From Ignavibacterium sp037440165 (GTDB taxonomy: Bacteria > Bacteroidota > Ignavibacteria > Ignavibacteriales > Ignavibacteriaceae): a DNA stretch of 64,000 nt. The first letter of the stretch is position 1, and each line of letters opens with the position of its first letter. Positions 1-7,210 of this stretch are shown here, in pieces. Under the pieces are notes generated by a model. That model made no database searches. It was not told where the DNA came from and saw nothing but the letters and a program-made list of their open reading frames with translations. The position numbers were made by a program, and so were the translations under genes. The stretch is from the NCBI RefSeq assembly GCF_037440165.1, contig NZ_JBBIUQ010000001.1:62001-126000 (forward strand). The letters are read 5' to 3'.

Positions 1-226
1 CAGCATAATAGGTTACATCATTTCTATTATAAACAAGAAGATTATTATTTCTGTCATAGATTAATCCAAAATCAGCTTCAATTCTCTCTATATCAGTCTG
101 CTGTTGAATTGCATAATATGAATATTCCTCACTCTTTACCAACTGAATATTGGCTAATCTTATAATCAAAACAGTAACCAGAATCAAAATTGCGAAGATT
201 ACTAATAATGCGCGTGTGTTATTCAT
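1..226 (-). CDS. ftsI: Class B penicillin-binding protein (FtsI-like), N-terminal part, cut by window edge
   Basis: Only the first 75 codons lie in the window; the gene continues past the left edge. The translation starts MNNTRALLVIFAIL, gives one hydrophobic signal-anchor (about residues 5-25), then IQLVKSEEYSYYAIQQQ and a stretch containing GLIYDRN near residues 54-60. This anchor plus a 'G-x-I-x-D-R-N/G' segment is the usual opening of class B PBPs that make septal peptidoglycan. The ATG overlaps the end of the preceding ftsL-like gene by 8 nt. The position after mraZ-rsmH-ftsL is the classical place of ftsI. The catalytic transpeptidase domain is not visible, so the call rests on the N-terminus and gene order. 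Confidence 0.8.
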   Translation of the reverse strand, partial: MNNTRALLVIFAILILVTVLIIRLANIQLVKSEEYSYYAIQQQTDIERIEADFGLIYDRNNNLLVYNRNDVTYYA

Positions 227-548
227 ATCTGTTATCGAGTTCTTCCTGAAGTTCTTCAATTTTTTCTTTAGAGACAGAGAAAACAATTGTCGGTTCAATT
301 CGCTTAATCATACCAAGCTGAGTAATTGCAGCAGAACGAATTTTTTCTTCGGTTGTTTCATCCTGATATTCGGCCTGCAGACTAACCAATTTTTGATTTT
401 CAAATTTTAATTTTCTTAATGCCTCATCTTTTGCTTTTACCGTTTCATCATAACTGATTTTTGTTATAACGATAGCAATGAAAAAAACCGTGACAATTAC
501 AACTAAAAAAAGAATATAGAATATCAGTGGTTTGGAACTTTTGTTCAT
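219..548 (-). CDS. ftsL: FtsL-like cell division protein
   Basis: A 109-residue protein with a short cytoplasmic N-terminus (MNKSSKPL), one transmembrane helix at about residues 8-30, and a charged, coiled-coil-prone region after it (residues 33-60, rich in K, E and L). This bitopic layout and size match FtsL/DivIC proteins, which assemble with FtsB and FtsQ at the septum. FtsL sequences are very divergent, so position is the main support: it overlaps rsmH by 4 nt (ATGA) upstream and the PBP gene by 8 nt downstream, exactly where ftsL sits in dcw clusters. Confidence 0.75.
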   Translation of the reverse strand: MNKSSKPLIFYILFLVVIVTVFFIAIVITKISYDETVKAKDEALRKLKFENQKLVSLQAEYQDETTEEKIRSAAITQLGMIKRIEPTIVFSVSKEKIEELQEELDNRYE

Positions 549-1468
549 ATTCTTTCAGCTGCTCTTAATTTTGCACTACGTGCTCGTCTATTATTGCTTA
601 TTTCTTCCTTCGTCGGAAGAATTGGTTTTTTGGTTAATATTTTCAGTCTCGTCTCTTTCTTCTTAATACCAAATGGATCTTCTTTTGGACTTAAATGAGA
701 AATTGATTCCTTTCTAAAAAAATCCTTAACTAATCTATCTTCCAGAGAATGATACGATATAATAACAAGTCTTCCACCTGGATTTAATACACTAACAGAT
801 CTTTCCAAAAATTCTTTAAGCATATTCAATTCGTCATTAACATAAATTCTTAATGCCTGAAATACTCTTGAAAGACTTTTTAATAGAAAATTAACCGGAG
901 TAAACTCAGCAACTATATCTCTTAAATCTTTCGTAGTCTGGATTTTCTTAACTTCTCTTGTTCTGACAATAGCTCTTGCAATCTTTTTATGATTTTTTTC
1001 TTCTCCATAATCTCTGAAAATAAGTGATAGCTCTTCTTCACTCAGTTCATTAACCACATCTGCAGCAGTCTGCTTCTTTGATTTATCCATTCTTAAATCT
1101 AATTTGGTCTCTGTTCTGAAAGTAAAACCTGATTCAGGTTCATCAAGCTGAAATGAGGAAACACCAAGATCAGCAAGAATACCATTAAGTCCATCAAGTG
1201 ATTCTATTTTTGTAATCAGATCCACCATAGAAAAATTAAATTTATAAAGAGAAACCCGTTTATCGTTTTTGAACTTTTCTTTGCAATAATTGAACGCATT
1301 ATCATCAACATCAGTTGCTATCAGTTTCCCCTTGGAATCGAGCTTTTGTAGGATGGCTTCGGAATGACCGCCAAATCCTAAAGTTGCATCGAAATACGAA
1401 CCGGACTTATCAGTAATTAAAAGATCAATACTTTCGTATAGTAGGACTGGATCATGTAAATAACTCAT
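545..1468 (-). CDS. rsmH: 16S rRNA (cytosine-1402-N4)-methyltransferase RsmH (MraW)
   Basis: This 307-residue protein has the usual RsmH length. The start MSYLHDPVLLYE matches the family's 'H-x-P-V-L' opening. The SAM-binding loop FDATLGFGGHSEAIL is at about residues 26-40. Further family blocks are GILADLGVSSFQLD, SGFTFR, LDLRMD and ISYHSLEDRLVK. RsmH N4-methylates C1402 in the ribosomal P site. The gene overlaps mraZ by 4 nt (ATGA) and ftsL by 4 nt, so it is translated in a coupled operon with the division genes. It is presumably under the MraZ-controlled promoter upstream. Confidence 0.97.
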   Translation of the reverse strand: MSYLHDPVLLYESIDLLITDKSGSYFDATLGFGGHSEAILQKLDSKGKLIATDVDDNAFNYCKEKFKNDKRVSLYKFNFSMVDLITKIESLDGLNGILADLGVSSFQLDEPESGFTFRTETKLDLRMDKSKKQTAADVVNELSEEELSLIFRDYGEEKNHKKIARAIVRTREVKKIQTTKDLRDIVAEFTPVNFLLKSLSRVFQALRIYVNDELNMLKEFLERSVSVLNPGGRLVIISYHSLEDRLVKDFFRKESISHLSPKEDPFGIKKKETRLKILTKKPILPTKEEISNNRRARSAKLRAAERI

Positions 1469-1905
1469 CGTGAAGCCATAACTTTTGCAGCTATCTCTTC
1501 ATAACTTTCAGGTGAACTGTTAAGGTAATTTTCAAAAATTTTAGGATTCCAAACTTCTATTTTTCTTAATGCACCAAGGATCAGAACTTCATTTTCAATT
1601 TTTGCGTACTCTGATAAATTCTGAGGAATTAAGATTCTTGCTTGTGAGTCCATTTTATCTTCTGATGCATACTGAGATATCATTCTTAAAAATCTTGCTT
1701 CTGATTCACTAAATGAATTTAGTTGCAGCAGCTTTTCTTCAATCTTTAACCATTCATCCATAGGATAAAGATCTATACAGGAAGATAGTCCGCGTGTCAT
1801 AACAAAGGTATCATTAGCTTCTGGTGAGATGTGTTTTCGAAGCTTTGCCGGAATGCTGATTCTGCCTTTATTATCAATGGAATATGTAAACTGACCTTTA
1901 AACAT
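1465..1905 (-). CDS. mraZ: Transcriptional regulator MraZ
   Basis: This 146-residue protein has two SpoVT/AbrB-like halves, each with the MraZ DxxxR signature: DNKGRISIP at residues 11-19, and DSQARILIP in the second half. The protein opens MFKGQFTYSID, typical of MraZ. MraZ forms a ring and binds direct repeats in front of its own operon to tune dcw expression. A matching operator with three repeats at exact 10-bp spacing lies 31-56 bp upstream of this start (see 1936-1961). It is the first gene of the run that continues into rsmH, ftsL and ftsI. Confidence 0.97.
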   Translation of the reverse strand: MFKGQFTYSIDNKGRISIPAKLRKHISPEANDTFVMTRGLSSCIDLYPMDEWLKIEEKLLQLNSFSESEARFLRMISQYASEDKMDSQARILIPQNLSEYAKIENEVLILGALRKIEVWNPKIFENYLNSSPESYEEIAAKVMASR

Positions 1906-1935
1906 TTCATTTTCTCAATTTTTTCATGGGAAATT

Positions 1936-1961
1936 TCACCATTTTTCCCCACTGCTCCCCA
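1936..1961 (-). promoter_or_regulatory. MraZ operator: three direct repeats with 10-bp period
   Basis: Read on the minus strand the site contains TGGGGA (1961-1956), TGGGGA (1951-1946) and TGGTGA (1941-1936), each beginning exactly 10 bp after the previous one. MraZ boxes in other bacteria are direct TGGGN/GTGGG-type repeats with about 10-bp spacing in the mraZ leader. The location between the -10 element and the mraZ start fits autoregulation. The repeats are seen directly; binding is inferred. Confidence 0.85.
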
Positions 1962-1962
1962 A

Positions 1963-1991
1963 AAATAACATAAAAGTTTAAGAAATGTCAA
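1963..1991 (-). promoter_or_regulatory. Sigma-70-like promoter of the mraZ operon
   Basis: On the minus strand a perfect TTGACA (1991-1986) is followed after 17 nt by TTATTT (1968-1963). The -10 is poor, but the spacing is ideal. Transcription would start at the first MraZ repeat, so bound MraZ would block initiation. Confidence 0.6.
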
Positions 1992-2091
1992 GATTTTTGG
2001 AAAAAAAATTTTAATTTTCGTTTGAATTCTTAAGTGGAGAAGATTAAAATCTAATTGAGTAGATGAGAACAATTATTTTAGAAGAGAAAGA

Positions 2092-2163
2092 GCCAACTGC
2101 CGGATTTGAACCGGCGACCGGCGCATTACGAATGCGCTGCTCTACCAGCTGAGCTAAGTTGGC
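2092..2163 (-). tRNA. tRNA-Thr (anticodon CGT)
   Basis: The minus strand folds into a complete 72-nt cloverleaf. The acceptor stem GCCAACT pairs with AGTTGGC. The D arm is GCTC/GAGC. The anticodon stem GCGCA/TGCGC encloses the loop TTCGTAA with anticodon CGT, which reads ACG (threonine). The T arm GCCGG/CCGGC has the loop TTCAAAT. The CCA end is not encoded. It lies between the small basic protein gene and the mraZ promoter on the same strand. Confidence 0.97.
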
Positions 2164-2185
2164 TTCTATGAGTTTGAAAAAAAGA

Positions 2186-2281
2186 CTATCTTATTTTCTT
2201 TTTATGTCTGTTCTTTCTTAATCTTTTCTTTCTTTTGTGAGTTGCCATTTTATGGCGCTTACGTTTTCTTCCGCAAGGCAT
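2186..2281 (-). CDS. AURKAIP1/COX24-type (bS22-like) ribosomal mini-protein, 31 aa
   Basis: A 31-codon gene, shorter than most automatic cut-offs. The product starts MPCGRKRKRHKMATHKRKK and carries 18 Lys/Arg and 3 His in 31 residues. The core RKRHKMATHKRKKRLRKNRHK resembles the COX24_C/AURKAIP1 domain, known in bacteria as a small-subunit protein (bS22 in mycobacteria, mS38 in mitochondria). Close relatives are annotated across Bacteroidota. AAGGAG sits about 8 nt before the ATG, supporting translation. It lies between the TPR protein gene and tRNA-Thr, a translation-related setting. Binding to the small subunit is inferred from the family. Confidence 0.8.
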   Translation of the reverse strand: MPCGRKRKRHKMATHKRKKRLRKNRHKKKIR

Positions 2282-2298
2282 ACTGTCTACTCCTTAAT

Positions 2299-3021
2299 TT
2301 AATGTGATGTTAATAATTGTTGTGCTTTTTGACCAGCTTCAGTATTCGGATTTATTTCTACTGCTTTCTTAAAATATTCTTTCGCTTTTTCAAGATTACC
2401 AGCATTAAGATTTACAACACCAAGATTCAGGTGTCCAATCTGGTGATTGGGTTGATATTGAAGTGCTTTTTCCATTTCAGCAATTGCAGCGTTAAAGTCT
2501 CTCAGATTAAAATAACAAACTCCCATATCAATTCTAACATCTGCATCATCCGGGTGATGTTCCAAATAAGTTTTGTAATTCCGAATTGCTTGTTCATAGA
2601 ATCCTGAATCCATTCTTAGATGAGCTAACTCCAACAATGATTGATGATCATTTGGATTAGCTTTTACTTTTGCTTCGAGTTCATTGATCTTTTGAATGGA
2701 AGCTAAGTTAACACCCGGTTGTTGAGTTTGCGGCATATTTTCGGTATTCATCGTATTTGTTGAATTTATTTTTGTTGTTTCAAATACTCCGGATAAATAA
2801 AGAACCAAAAGGATTGCCAACACACCACCTAATCCCATTCCATAAATCACTTTCAAGTCAAGCGTTTTCCCTTGCTGATTGCCTGATAAATTTTCAGAAA
2901 AATTCTTTTGCTTCTTTTTAAGAACTGATTTTAATTCATTAGAAATTTTAGTTCCGCATTTAGGACAGAATTCAAAATCAGAACTTCTTATTTCATATCC
3001 ACAGCTTGAGCATTTAACCAT
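2299..3021 (-). CDS. Zinc-ribbon, single-TM, TPR-repeat protein
   Basis: This 240-residue protein has three parts. An N-terminal zinc ribbon carries C4xxC7 and C19xxC22. One transmembrane helix lies at about residues 57-80 (YGMGLGGVLAILLVLYLSGVF). A C-terminal TPR region from about residue 110 contains three or four repeats, with typical pieces such as YEQAIRNYKTYLEHHPDDA and NLEKAKEYFKKAVEINPN. The ribbon would face the cytoplasm and the TPRs the periplasm, suggesting a scaffold. No specific partner can be named. Its ATG touches the stop of the upstream HU gene, so the two are probably co-transcribed. Confidence 0.7.
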   Translation of the reverse strand: MVKCSSCGYEIRSSDFEFCPKCGTKISNELKSVLKKKQKNFSENLSGNQQGKTLDLKVIYGMGLGGVLAILLVLYLSGVFETTKINSTNTMNTENMPQTQQPGVNLASIQKINELEAKVKANPNDHQSLLELAHLRMDSGFYEQAIRNYKTYLEHHPDDADVRIDMGVCYFNLRDFNAAIAEMEKALQYQPNHQIGHLNLGVVNLNAGNLEKAKEYFKKAVEINPNTEAGQKAQQLLTSH

Positions 3022-3380
3022 TAATTATCTCCTTTCCTGAATGTTCCTTCCGTAATTTTTTGTTGATTTCCTCTATCAACCATTTCCTTAAAATCCTTTG
3101 AAAACTTGAAGGCAGGTACATAGTGTTCTGGAACAAAAACTTTTTCACCCGTTTTAGGATTCCTTGCTTGTCTGGCTTTTTTCTTTTTTACCTTATAGCT
3201 TCCGAACCCTCTGATTTCAATACTTCGACCTTCTGCTAAGGTATCTATGATTGAACGAAGAAAACCTTCGATAATTGCTTCAGTTTCCAGTTTAGTTAAA
3301 CCTGTACCGGTAGCAACTCTATCTACTAAATCAGCTTTTGTGGCATTCATAATTACAACACTTTTTTTATTTTTGGGCAT
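3021..3380 (-). CDS. HU/IHF family DNA-binding protein
   Basis: This 119-residue protein contains the full HU fold. NATKADLVDRVATGTGLTK forms the first helices. GFGSYKVKKKKARQARNPKTG forms the beta-arm with the near-invariant R-N-P motif. VPAFKFSKDFKEMV closes the fold. HU proteins bend DNA and shape the nucleoid. A 10-residue N-terminal leader (MPKNKKSVVI) and a 15-residue tail exceed the ordinary 90-residue HU. An internal ATG at 3350 is an equally possible start, since neither has an obvious Shine-Dalgarno site. Whether it is HU or an IHF-like subunit cannot be told. Confidence 0.9.
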   Translation of the reverse strand: MPKNKKSVVIMNATKADLVDRVATGTGLTKLETEAIIEGFLRSIIDTLAEGRSIEIRGFGSYKVKKKKARQARNPKTGEKVFVPEHYVPAFKFSKDFKEMVDRGNQQKITEGTFRKGDN

Positions 3381-3588
3381 TAAAATTATTAAAGCTAAAC
3401 GCTAAAAGCAATTTTAACTTATTAAAAAATAATGAATTAACAAGACTTGTGATTTTAACTATTTCATATTTATTCCAATTCTCATTTTGAACTCTCAAAA
3501 TAGTTCTATGTTGCTTTTATTGTTTGGTTTTTTAGAAAAATTCTGGCATTTAATTAGATAAAACGATAATGTCATATTTGGAGGGCTT

Positions 3589-3963
3589 TTGCCTCTTATA
3601 GAAATAATAAATATCACTTTACTTGCTTTCTCAGTAGGACTTTTAGCTCTGGTGGTAATTTCTTATTTGATTTATCGTTACCGTGATACTAATTACAAAT
3701 CGAATAACAATTCAAAACAAGTTCCTATCAGGATATCAACGAAAGAGATAACCGCCACTAACCCATCAGCATCTTTTGTAAGTAAGAATACTAAGAATGT
3801 CTCTAGATATCAGATAGTAAAAACTTATTCTCAATCGAAAGTTTTTGAATCCAAAATACAAACCGCTGACAAGTTTGTAATTGTTAATAAAACAGCACCT
3901 GCTTTAAGAAGAACTCATTCTCCAAAATTTATTTACCTTGTCACTTCTCCGGCAAACAACTAA
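3589..3963 (+). CDS. Hypothetical single-pass membrane protein
   Basis: I do not recognise this 124-residue protein. It begins with a TTG codon preceded by GGAGGG at 3580-3585, with a short 3-nt spacing. A strong hydrophobic helix at about residues 6-28 (ITLLAFSVGLLALVVISYLIY) is followed by a polar, basic, Ser/Thr/Asn-rich tail with no cysteine and no visible motif. The stop lies 25 nt before the copper regulator gene, so it may be the first gene of that transcription unit. A role in metal handling would be a guess: no metal ligands stand out. Confidence 0.5.
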   Translation: MPLIEIINITLLAFSVGLLALVVISYLIYRYRDTNYKSNNNSKQVPIRISTKEITATNPSASFVSKNTKNVSRYQIVKTYSQSKVFESKIQTADKFVIVNKTAPALRRTHSPKFIYLVTSPANN

Positions 3964-3988
3964 TTTTATAAAAAAATTTTTCTGAATT

Positions 3989-4564
3989 ATGGAACAAGCA
4001 ACCATTCACATAAAAAATATGGTTTGCAATCGCTGTATTAAAGTTGTAAAAGAAGAATTAGAAAAACTTGGATACAGAGTTCATTCAATAATTTTGGGAG
4101 AAGCTACAATTCAAACTGAAAATAAATTAGAATTTGATTTGATAAATAAAGTATTAAATGAAAATGGATTTGAACTTATTGATTCAAGACATTCCAGAAT
4201 TATTGAGAAAATAAAAATAATAGTAATAGAAACCATCAGAGACATGTCTGAAGGGAAATTAGAAGAAGTTTCATTTACAGATTTTCTTCAGGATAATTTG
4301 AACTTAAGTTATCAATATCTTTCAACATTGTTTTCTTCTTCAGAAGGAATAACAATTGAAAAGTTTATCATTTTACAAAAGATTGAAAAAGTTAAAGAGC
4401 TGATTGTTTATGACGAATTGTCATTGAGTGAAATTGCATATCGGCTTGGTTATAGCAGTGTTCAGCATCTATCAAGTCAGTTTAAAAAAATTACTGGACT
4501 AACACCTTCACACTTCAAATCCATCAAGAATCTAAAACGAAATCCGCTCGATAAAATTATCTGA
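3989..4564 (+). CDS. Heavy-metal-domain/AraC fusion regulator (probable copper sensor)
   Basis: A 191-residue, two-part protein. Residues 1-65 look like a heavy-metal-associated domain: beta-strand ATIHIKNMVC, the ligand pair C13-NR-C16, then a helix KVVKEELEKLGY as in copper chaperones. Residues 85-185 form an AraC-type double helix-turn-helix, with LSLSEIAYRLGYSSVQHLSSQFKK and the end motif GLTPSHFK. The obvious reading is a regulator that binds Cu(I) or another soft metal through its own domain and controls the copZ-copA genes starting 87 nt downstream. Similar fusions next to copper ATPases are known in Bacteroidota. Metal and operator are inferred. Confidence 0.85.
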   Translation: MEQATIHIKNMVCNRCIKVVKEELEKLGYRVHSIILGEATIQTENKLEFDLINKVLNENGFELIDSRHSRIIEKIKIIVIETIRDMSEGKLEEVSFTDFLQDNLNLSYQYLSTLFSSSEGITIEKFIILQKIEKVKELIVYDELSLSEIAYRLGYSSVQHLSSQFKKITGLTPSHFKSIKNLKRNPLDKII

Positions 4565-4621
4565 TTATTCTATAATATCTGATTAAAATTTTATAAGAAC
4601 TTCTCTGCTTATTGGTAATAA

Positions 4622-4636
4622 TTTTACATTGTAAAA
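4622..4636. promoter_or_regulatory. Palindrome in front of copZ, candidate regulator site
   Basis: TTTTACA-T-TGTAAAA is a perfect 7+7 inverted repeat in the 87-bp gap between the regulator and copZ, ending 2 nt before the copZ Shine-Dalgarno AAAGGAG (4639-4645). It is the only clear symmetric element in the gap, so it is the best candidate operator. AraC proteins usually bind direct repeats, so a different regulator, or an mRNA hairpin, is possible. Confidence 0.4.
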
Positions 4637-4651
4637 AGAAAGGAGTTAAAA

Positions 4652-4849
4652 ATGATAGAAAAAATTAAAGTAGAAGGAATGTCCTGTCAGCACTGCGTAA
4701 TGGCAGTCAAAAAGGAATTGAATAAACTCAAAGCAAATGATTACAAAGTAGAAATCGGTTTGGTAGAAATTGATTCTGTAAAAAATAATTTAACAAAGGA
4801 ACAGATTAAAAAGGCAATTGAAAAGGCCGGCTACAAGGTAATTGAATGA
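4652..4849 (+). CDS. copZ: Copper chaperone CopZ-like (HMA domain)
   Basis: A 65-residue free-standing heavy-metal-associated domain. The Cu(I)-binding loop GMSCQHC places ligands at C12 and C15, followed by the helix VMAVKKELNKL. The length is that of bacterial CopZ. It would collect Cu(I) in the cytoplasm and pass it to the N-terminal domain of the adjacent ATPase. AAAGGAG lies 6 nt before the ATG. The stop overlaps the copA start (ATGA), implying coupled translation. Lys/Glu-rich surface segments are typical of metallochaperone docking faces. Confidence 0.9.
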   Translation: MIEKIKVEGMSCQHCVMAVKKELNKLKANDYKVEIGLVEIDSVKNNLTKEQIKKAIEKAGYKVIE

Positions 4850-7086
4850 ATAAAATATCAACAAAAAAAATTTCTTTGCCTATTGAAGGAATGACCTGTG
4901 CAAGTTGTGTTGCAAGAGTTGAAAAAGCTATAAGTAATGCACCGGGAGTTAAAAATGTTTCTGTTAATCTTGCAAACGAAAAGGCAACGATTGAGTTTGA
5001 AGAAACTAACTTTGATTTTGTTAAAATAAAAGAGCTAGTTGAAGATGCTGGTTATAAGATTCTGACTCCGATGTCGCAAGACTCTGATAGATCAGTCGTA
5101 GGTTTGAACATTGGTAAAACAACGCCGACTTTAAGTTACGAGTCCGAAGTCCGAAAAGATTTTTTCATTTCATTATTATTCACTTTGCCTGTATTGATTC
5201 TAAGCATGGGAATTATGATTCCTCAGTTTAGAAACATTATTCCTTTGAATGATTCTCAGATTAACAAAATACTTCTCTTACTTACGATTCCAATTGTTTT
5301 TATTCCCGGTAAAAGATTTTATAAGATTTTCTGGAAGAATACTATTCATCTCACAGCAGATATGAATTCTCTTGTTGCAATTGGAACGGGATCTGCTTTC
5401 ATATACAGTTTAGTTCTAACTTTGTTCCCTGAACTATTTCCACATATTCATAGCTCACATGTTTATTTTGATTCAACGGCAGTTATCATAACATTGATTT
5501 TAATGGGTAAATGGCTTGAAGCAAGAGCTAAGTCAAGAACTAATGATGCGATAAAAAAATTAATTTCATTAAGACCTGAAACTGCAACTGTAATTGTAGA
5601 TGGCAATGAAGTAGAGAGAAAAATTGATGAACTTCAAATCGGTGATATGGTAATTGTTAAACCTGGCACCAAAATTCCCGCAGATGGAATTATCGTAAAT
5701 GGTTTTTCAGTTATTGACGAATCAATGCTTACCGGTGAAAGTTTACCTGTTGAGAAAATATTAAATGATAAAGTCTCCGGCGGCACGATAAATCAAATCG
5801 GGACTTTTATATTTCGTATTACTGCAACAGGTGATAATTCTGTTCTAGGTAACATTATCAGAATGGTTGAAGAAGCACAGGGTTCTAAAGCAACAATTCA
5901 AATGCTTGCAGATAAAATCGCATCAGTGTTCGTTCCAGCTGTTATTCTGGTTGCATTATCATCATTTACATTCTGGATTTTTTATTCCAATAATTTTAGT
6001 GTTGCCCTGATGAACTTTGTTGCTGTGTTGATTATTGCCTGCCCTTGTGCATTAGGACTCGCAACACCAACTGCATTGATAGTTGGATTAGGTAAAGCAG
6101 CCCAAAAAGGGATTCTGATTAAGAATGCTGAAAGTCTTGAGCTCGCTCATAAAGTTGATGTTGTTCTATTTGATAAAACAGGAACCATTACTGAAGGAAC
6201 GCCACAGGTTATCGGAATTTATACAACTAATTATGATGAAAAAGAAATGCTTTCAATGATTAATCCTGTTGAAAAAAGATCAGAGCATCCTGTTGCTAAA
6301 GCTATAGTCAGTTATGCTGAAAAATTTAATCTAAAAGAATACACATTGGAGGAATTTGAGAGTAATACCGGATTTGGTATTAGAGCAAAAGTCGATGGTA
6401 AAGAAATATTAATTGGAAATGAAAAATTTATGCTCACGAATAATATTCAAATTAGTGATGAGCTTTTACTGCCTGATGAAAAAAATGAAGTCGCATCAAC
6501 TATTATTTATGTTTCCTCAAATGGAAATTTAATAGCTAATATTTCAATAGCAGATAAAATTAAAGAAAATTCTAAAAATGCGATTGAGTCTTTGAAGAAG
6601 ATGAATATTAAAACTGTGATGCTAACAGGAGATAACTATAATTCTGCAGAGTCAATTGCTAAAAAAATTGGGATAGATGAAGTAAAAGCCGAACTTTTAC
6701 CTGAGGACAAATTAAAAATTGTTGATGAATATTTAAATCAAAATAAAATTGTAGCATTTGTTGGAGATGGAATTAATGACGCTCCATCATTGGCAAAAGC
6801 TCATGTTGGAATAGCAATTGGCAATGGAACTGATGTTGCTTTAGAAACTGCCGATATTGTGTTGCTAAATAATGATTTGATGAATGTTACGAAATCCATT
6901 TTAATTTCTAAACTTGTTGTCCGAACAATAAAACAAAACCTTTTCTGGGCATTTGTCTATAACATTATCGGAATACCGTTAGCTGCACTCGGAATGCTTA
7001 ATCCAATGATTGCCGCGTTAGCAATGTCATTCAGTTCTGTTTCAGTAGTAAGTAACTCTCTGAGATTGAAGAGAGCAAAAATTTGA
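4846..7086 (+). CDS. copA: Cu(+)-exporting P1B-type ATPase CopA
   Basis: This 746-residue protein has one N-terminal HMA domain (GMTCASC, C18/C21) and then the P1B core. Visible motifs are the actuator TGES, the transmembrane CPC at residues 399-401, the phosphorylation loop DKTGT at 443-447, the nucleotide-site SEHPVAKA and the hinge GDGIND at 640-645. The last two membrane helices carry the YN and MSFSS signatures of the Cu(I) subclass (P1B-1). It pumps Cu(I) from the cytoplasm to the periplasm. It is translationally coupled to copZ and followed by a strong terminator. Confidence 0.96.
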   Translation: MNKISTKKISLPIEGMTCASCVARVEKAISNAPGVKNVSVNLANEKATIEFEETNFDFVKIKELVEDAGYKILTPMSQDSDRSVVGLNIGKTTPTLSYESEVRKDFFISLLFTLPVLILSMGIMIPQFRNIIPLNDSQINKILLLLTIPIVFIPGKRFYKIFWKNTIHLTADMNSLVAIGTGSAFIYSLVLTLFPELFPHIHSSHVYFDSTAVIITLILMGKWLEARAKSRTNDAIKKLISLRPETATVIVDGNEVERKIDELQIGDMVIVKPGTKIPADGIIVNGFSVIDESMLTGESLPVEKILNDKVSGGTINQIGTFIFRITATGDNSVLGNIIRMVEEAQGSKATIQMLADKIASVFVPAVILVALSSFTFWIFYSNNFSVALMNFVAVLIIACPCALGLATPTALIVGLGKAAQKGILIKNAESLELAHKVDVVLFDKTGTITEGTPQVIGIYTTNYDEKEMLSMINPVEKRSEHPVAKAIVSYAEKFNLKEYTLEEFESNTGFGIRAKVDGKEILIGNEKFMLTNNIQISDELLLPDEKNEVASTIIYVSSNGNLIANISIADKIKENSKNAIESLKKMNIKTVMLTGDNYNSAESIAKKIGIDEVKAELLPEDKLKIVDEYLNQNKIVAFVGDGINDAPSLAKAHVGIAIGNGTDVALETADIVLLNNDLMNVTKSILISKLVVRTIKQNLFWAFVYNIIGIPLAALGMLNPMIAALAMSFSSVSVVSNSLRLKRAKI

Positions 7087-7179
7087 TAGTTACCAAAATT
7101 ATCTTCGAGATATAATCACTGAAGTTTTTAATTTGAGAAGAATTGAGGAGAGGACGATCTTAATTCAGAAATAGAAAAT

Positions 7180-7209
7180 GCCGTCAGAAATTTCTGACGG
7201 CTTATTTTT
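7180..7209 (+). terminator. Rho-independent terminator after copA
   Basis: A perfect 22-bp palindrome (7180-7201, half-site GCCGTCAGAAA) is followed by TTATTTTTTT. On the opposite strand the hairpin is followed by ATTTTCTATTT, so it may also serve the converging DUF1579 gene. Confidence 0.9.
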
Positions 7210-7210
7210 T

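Noticed and set aside
150..410. An open frame on the plus strand at the left edge
   Set aside because: It is antisense to the clear ftsL and ftsI genes and has no recognisable protein pattern.
1797..2072. An open frame of 91 codons on the minus strand across the mraZ promoter
   Set aside because: It overlaps mraZ in another frame and covers the promoter and MraZ operator; its composition is that of non-coding AT-rich DNA.
7180..7209. The perfect palindrome after copA as a copper-regulator operator
   Set aside because: It lies downstream of copA, is GC-rich and is followed by a T run, so a terminator explains it better.
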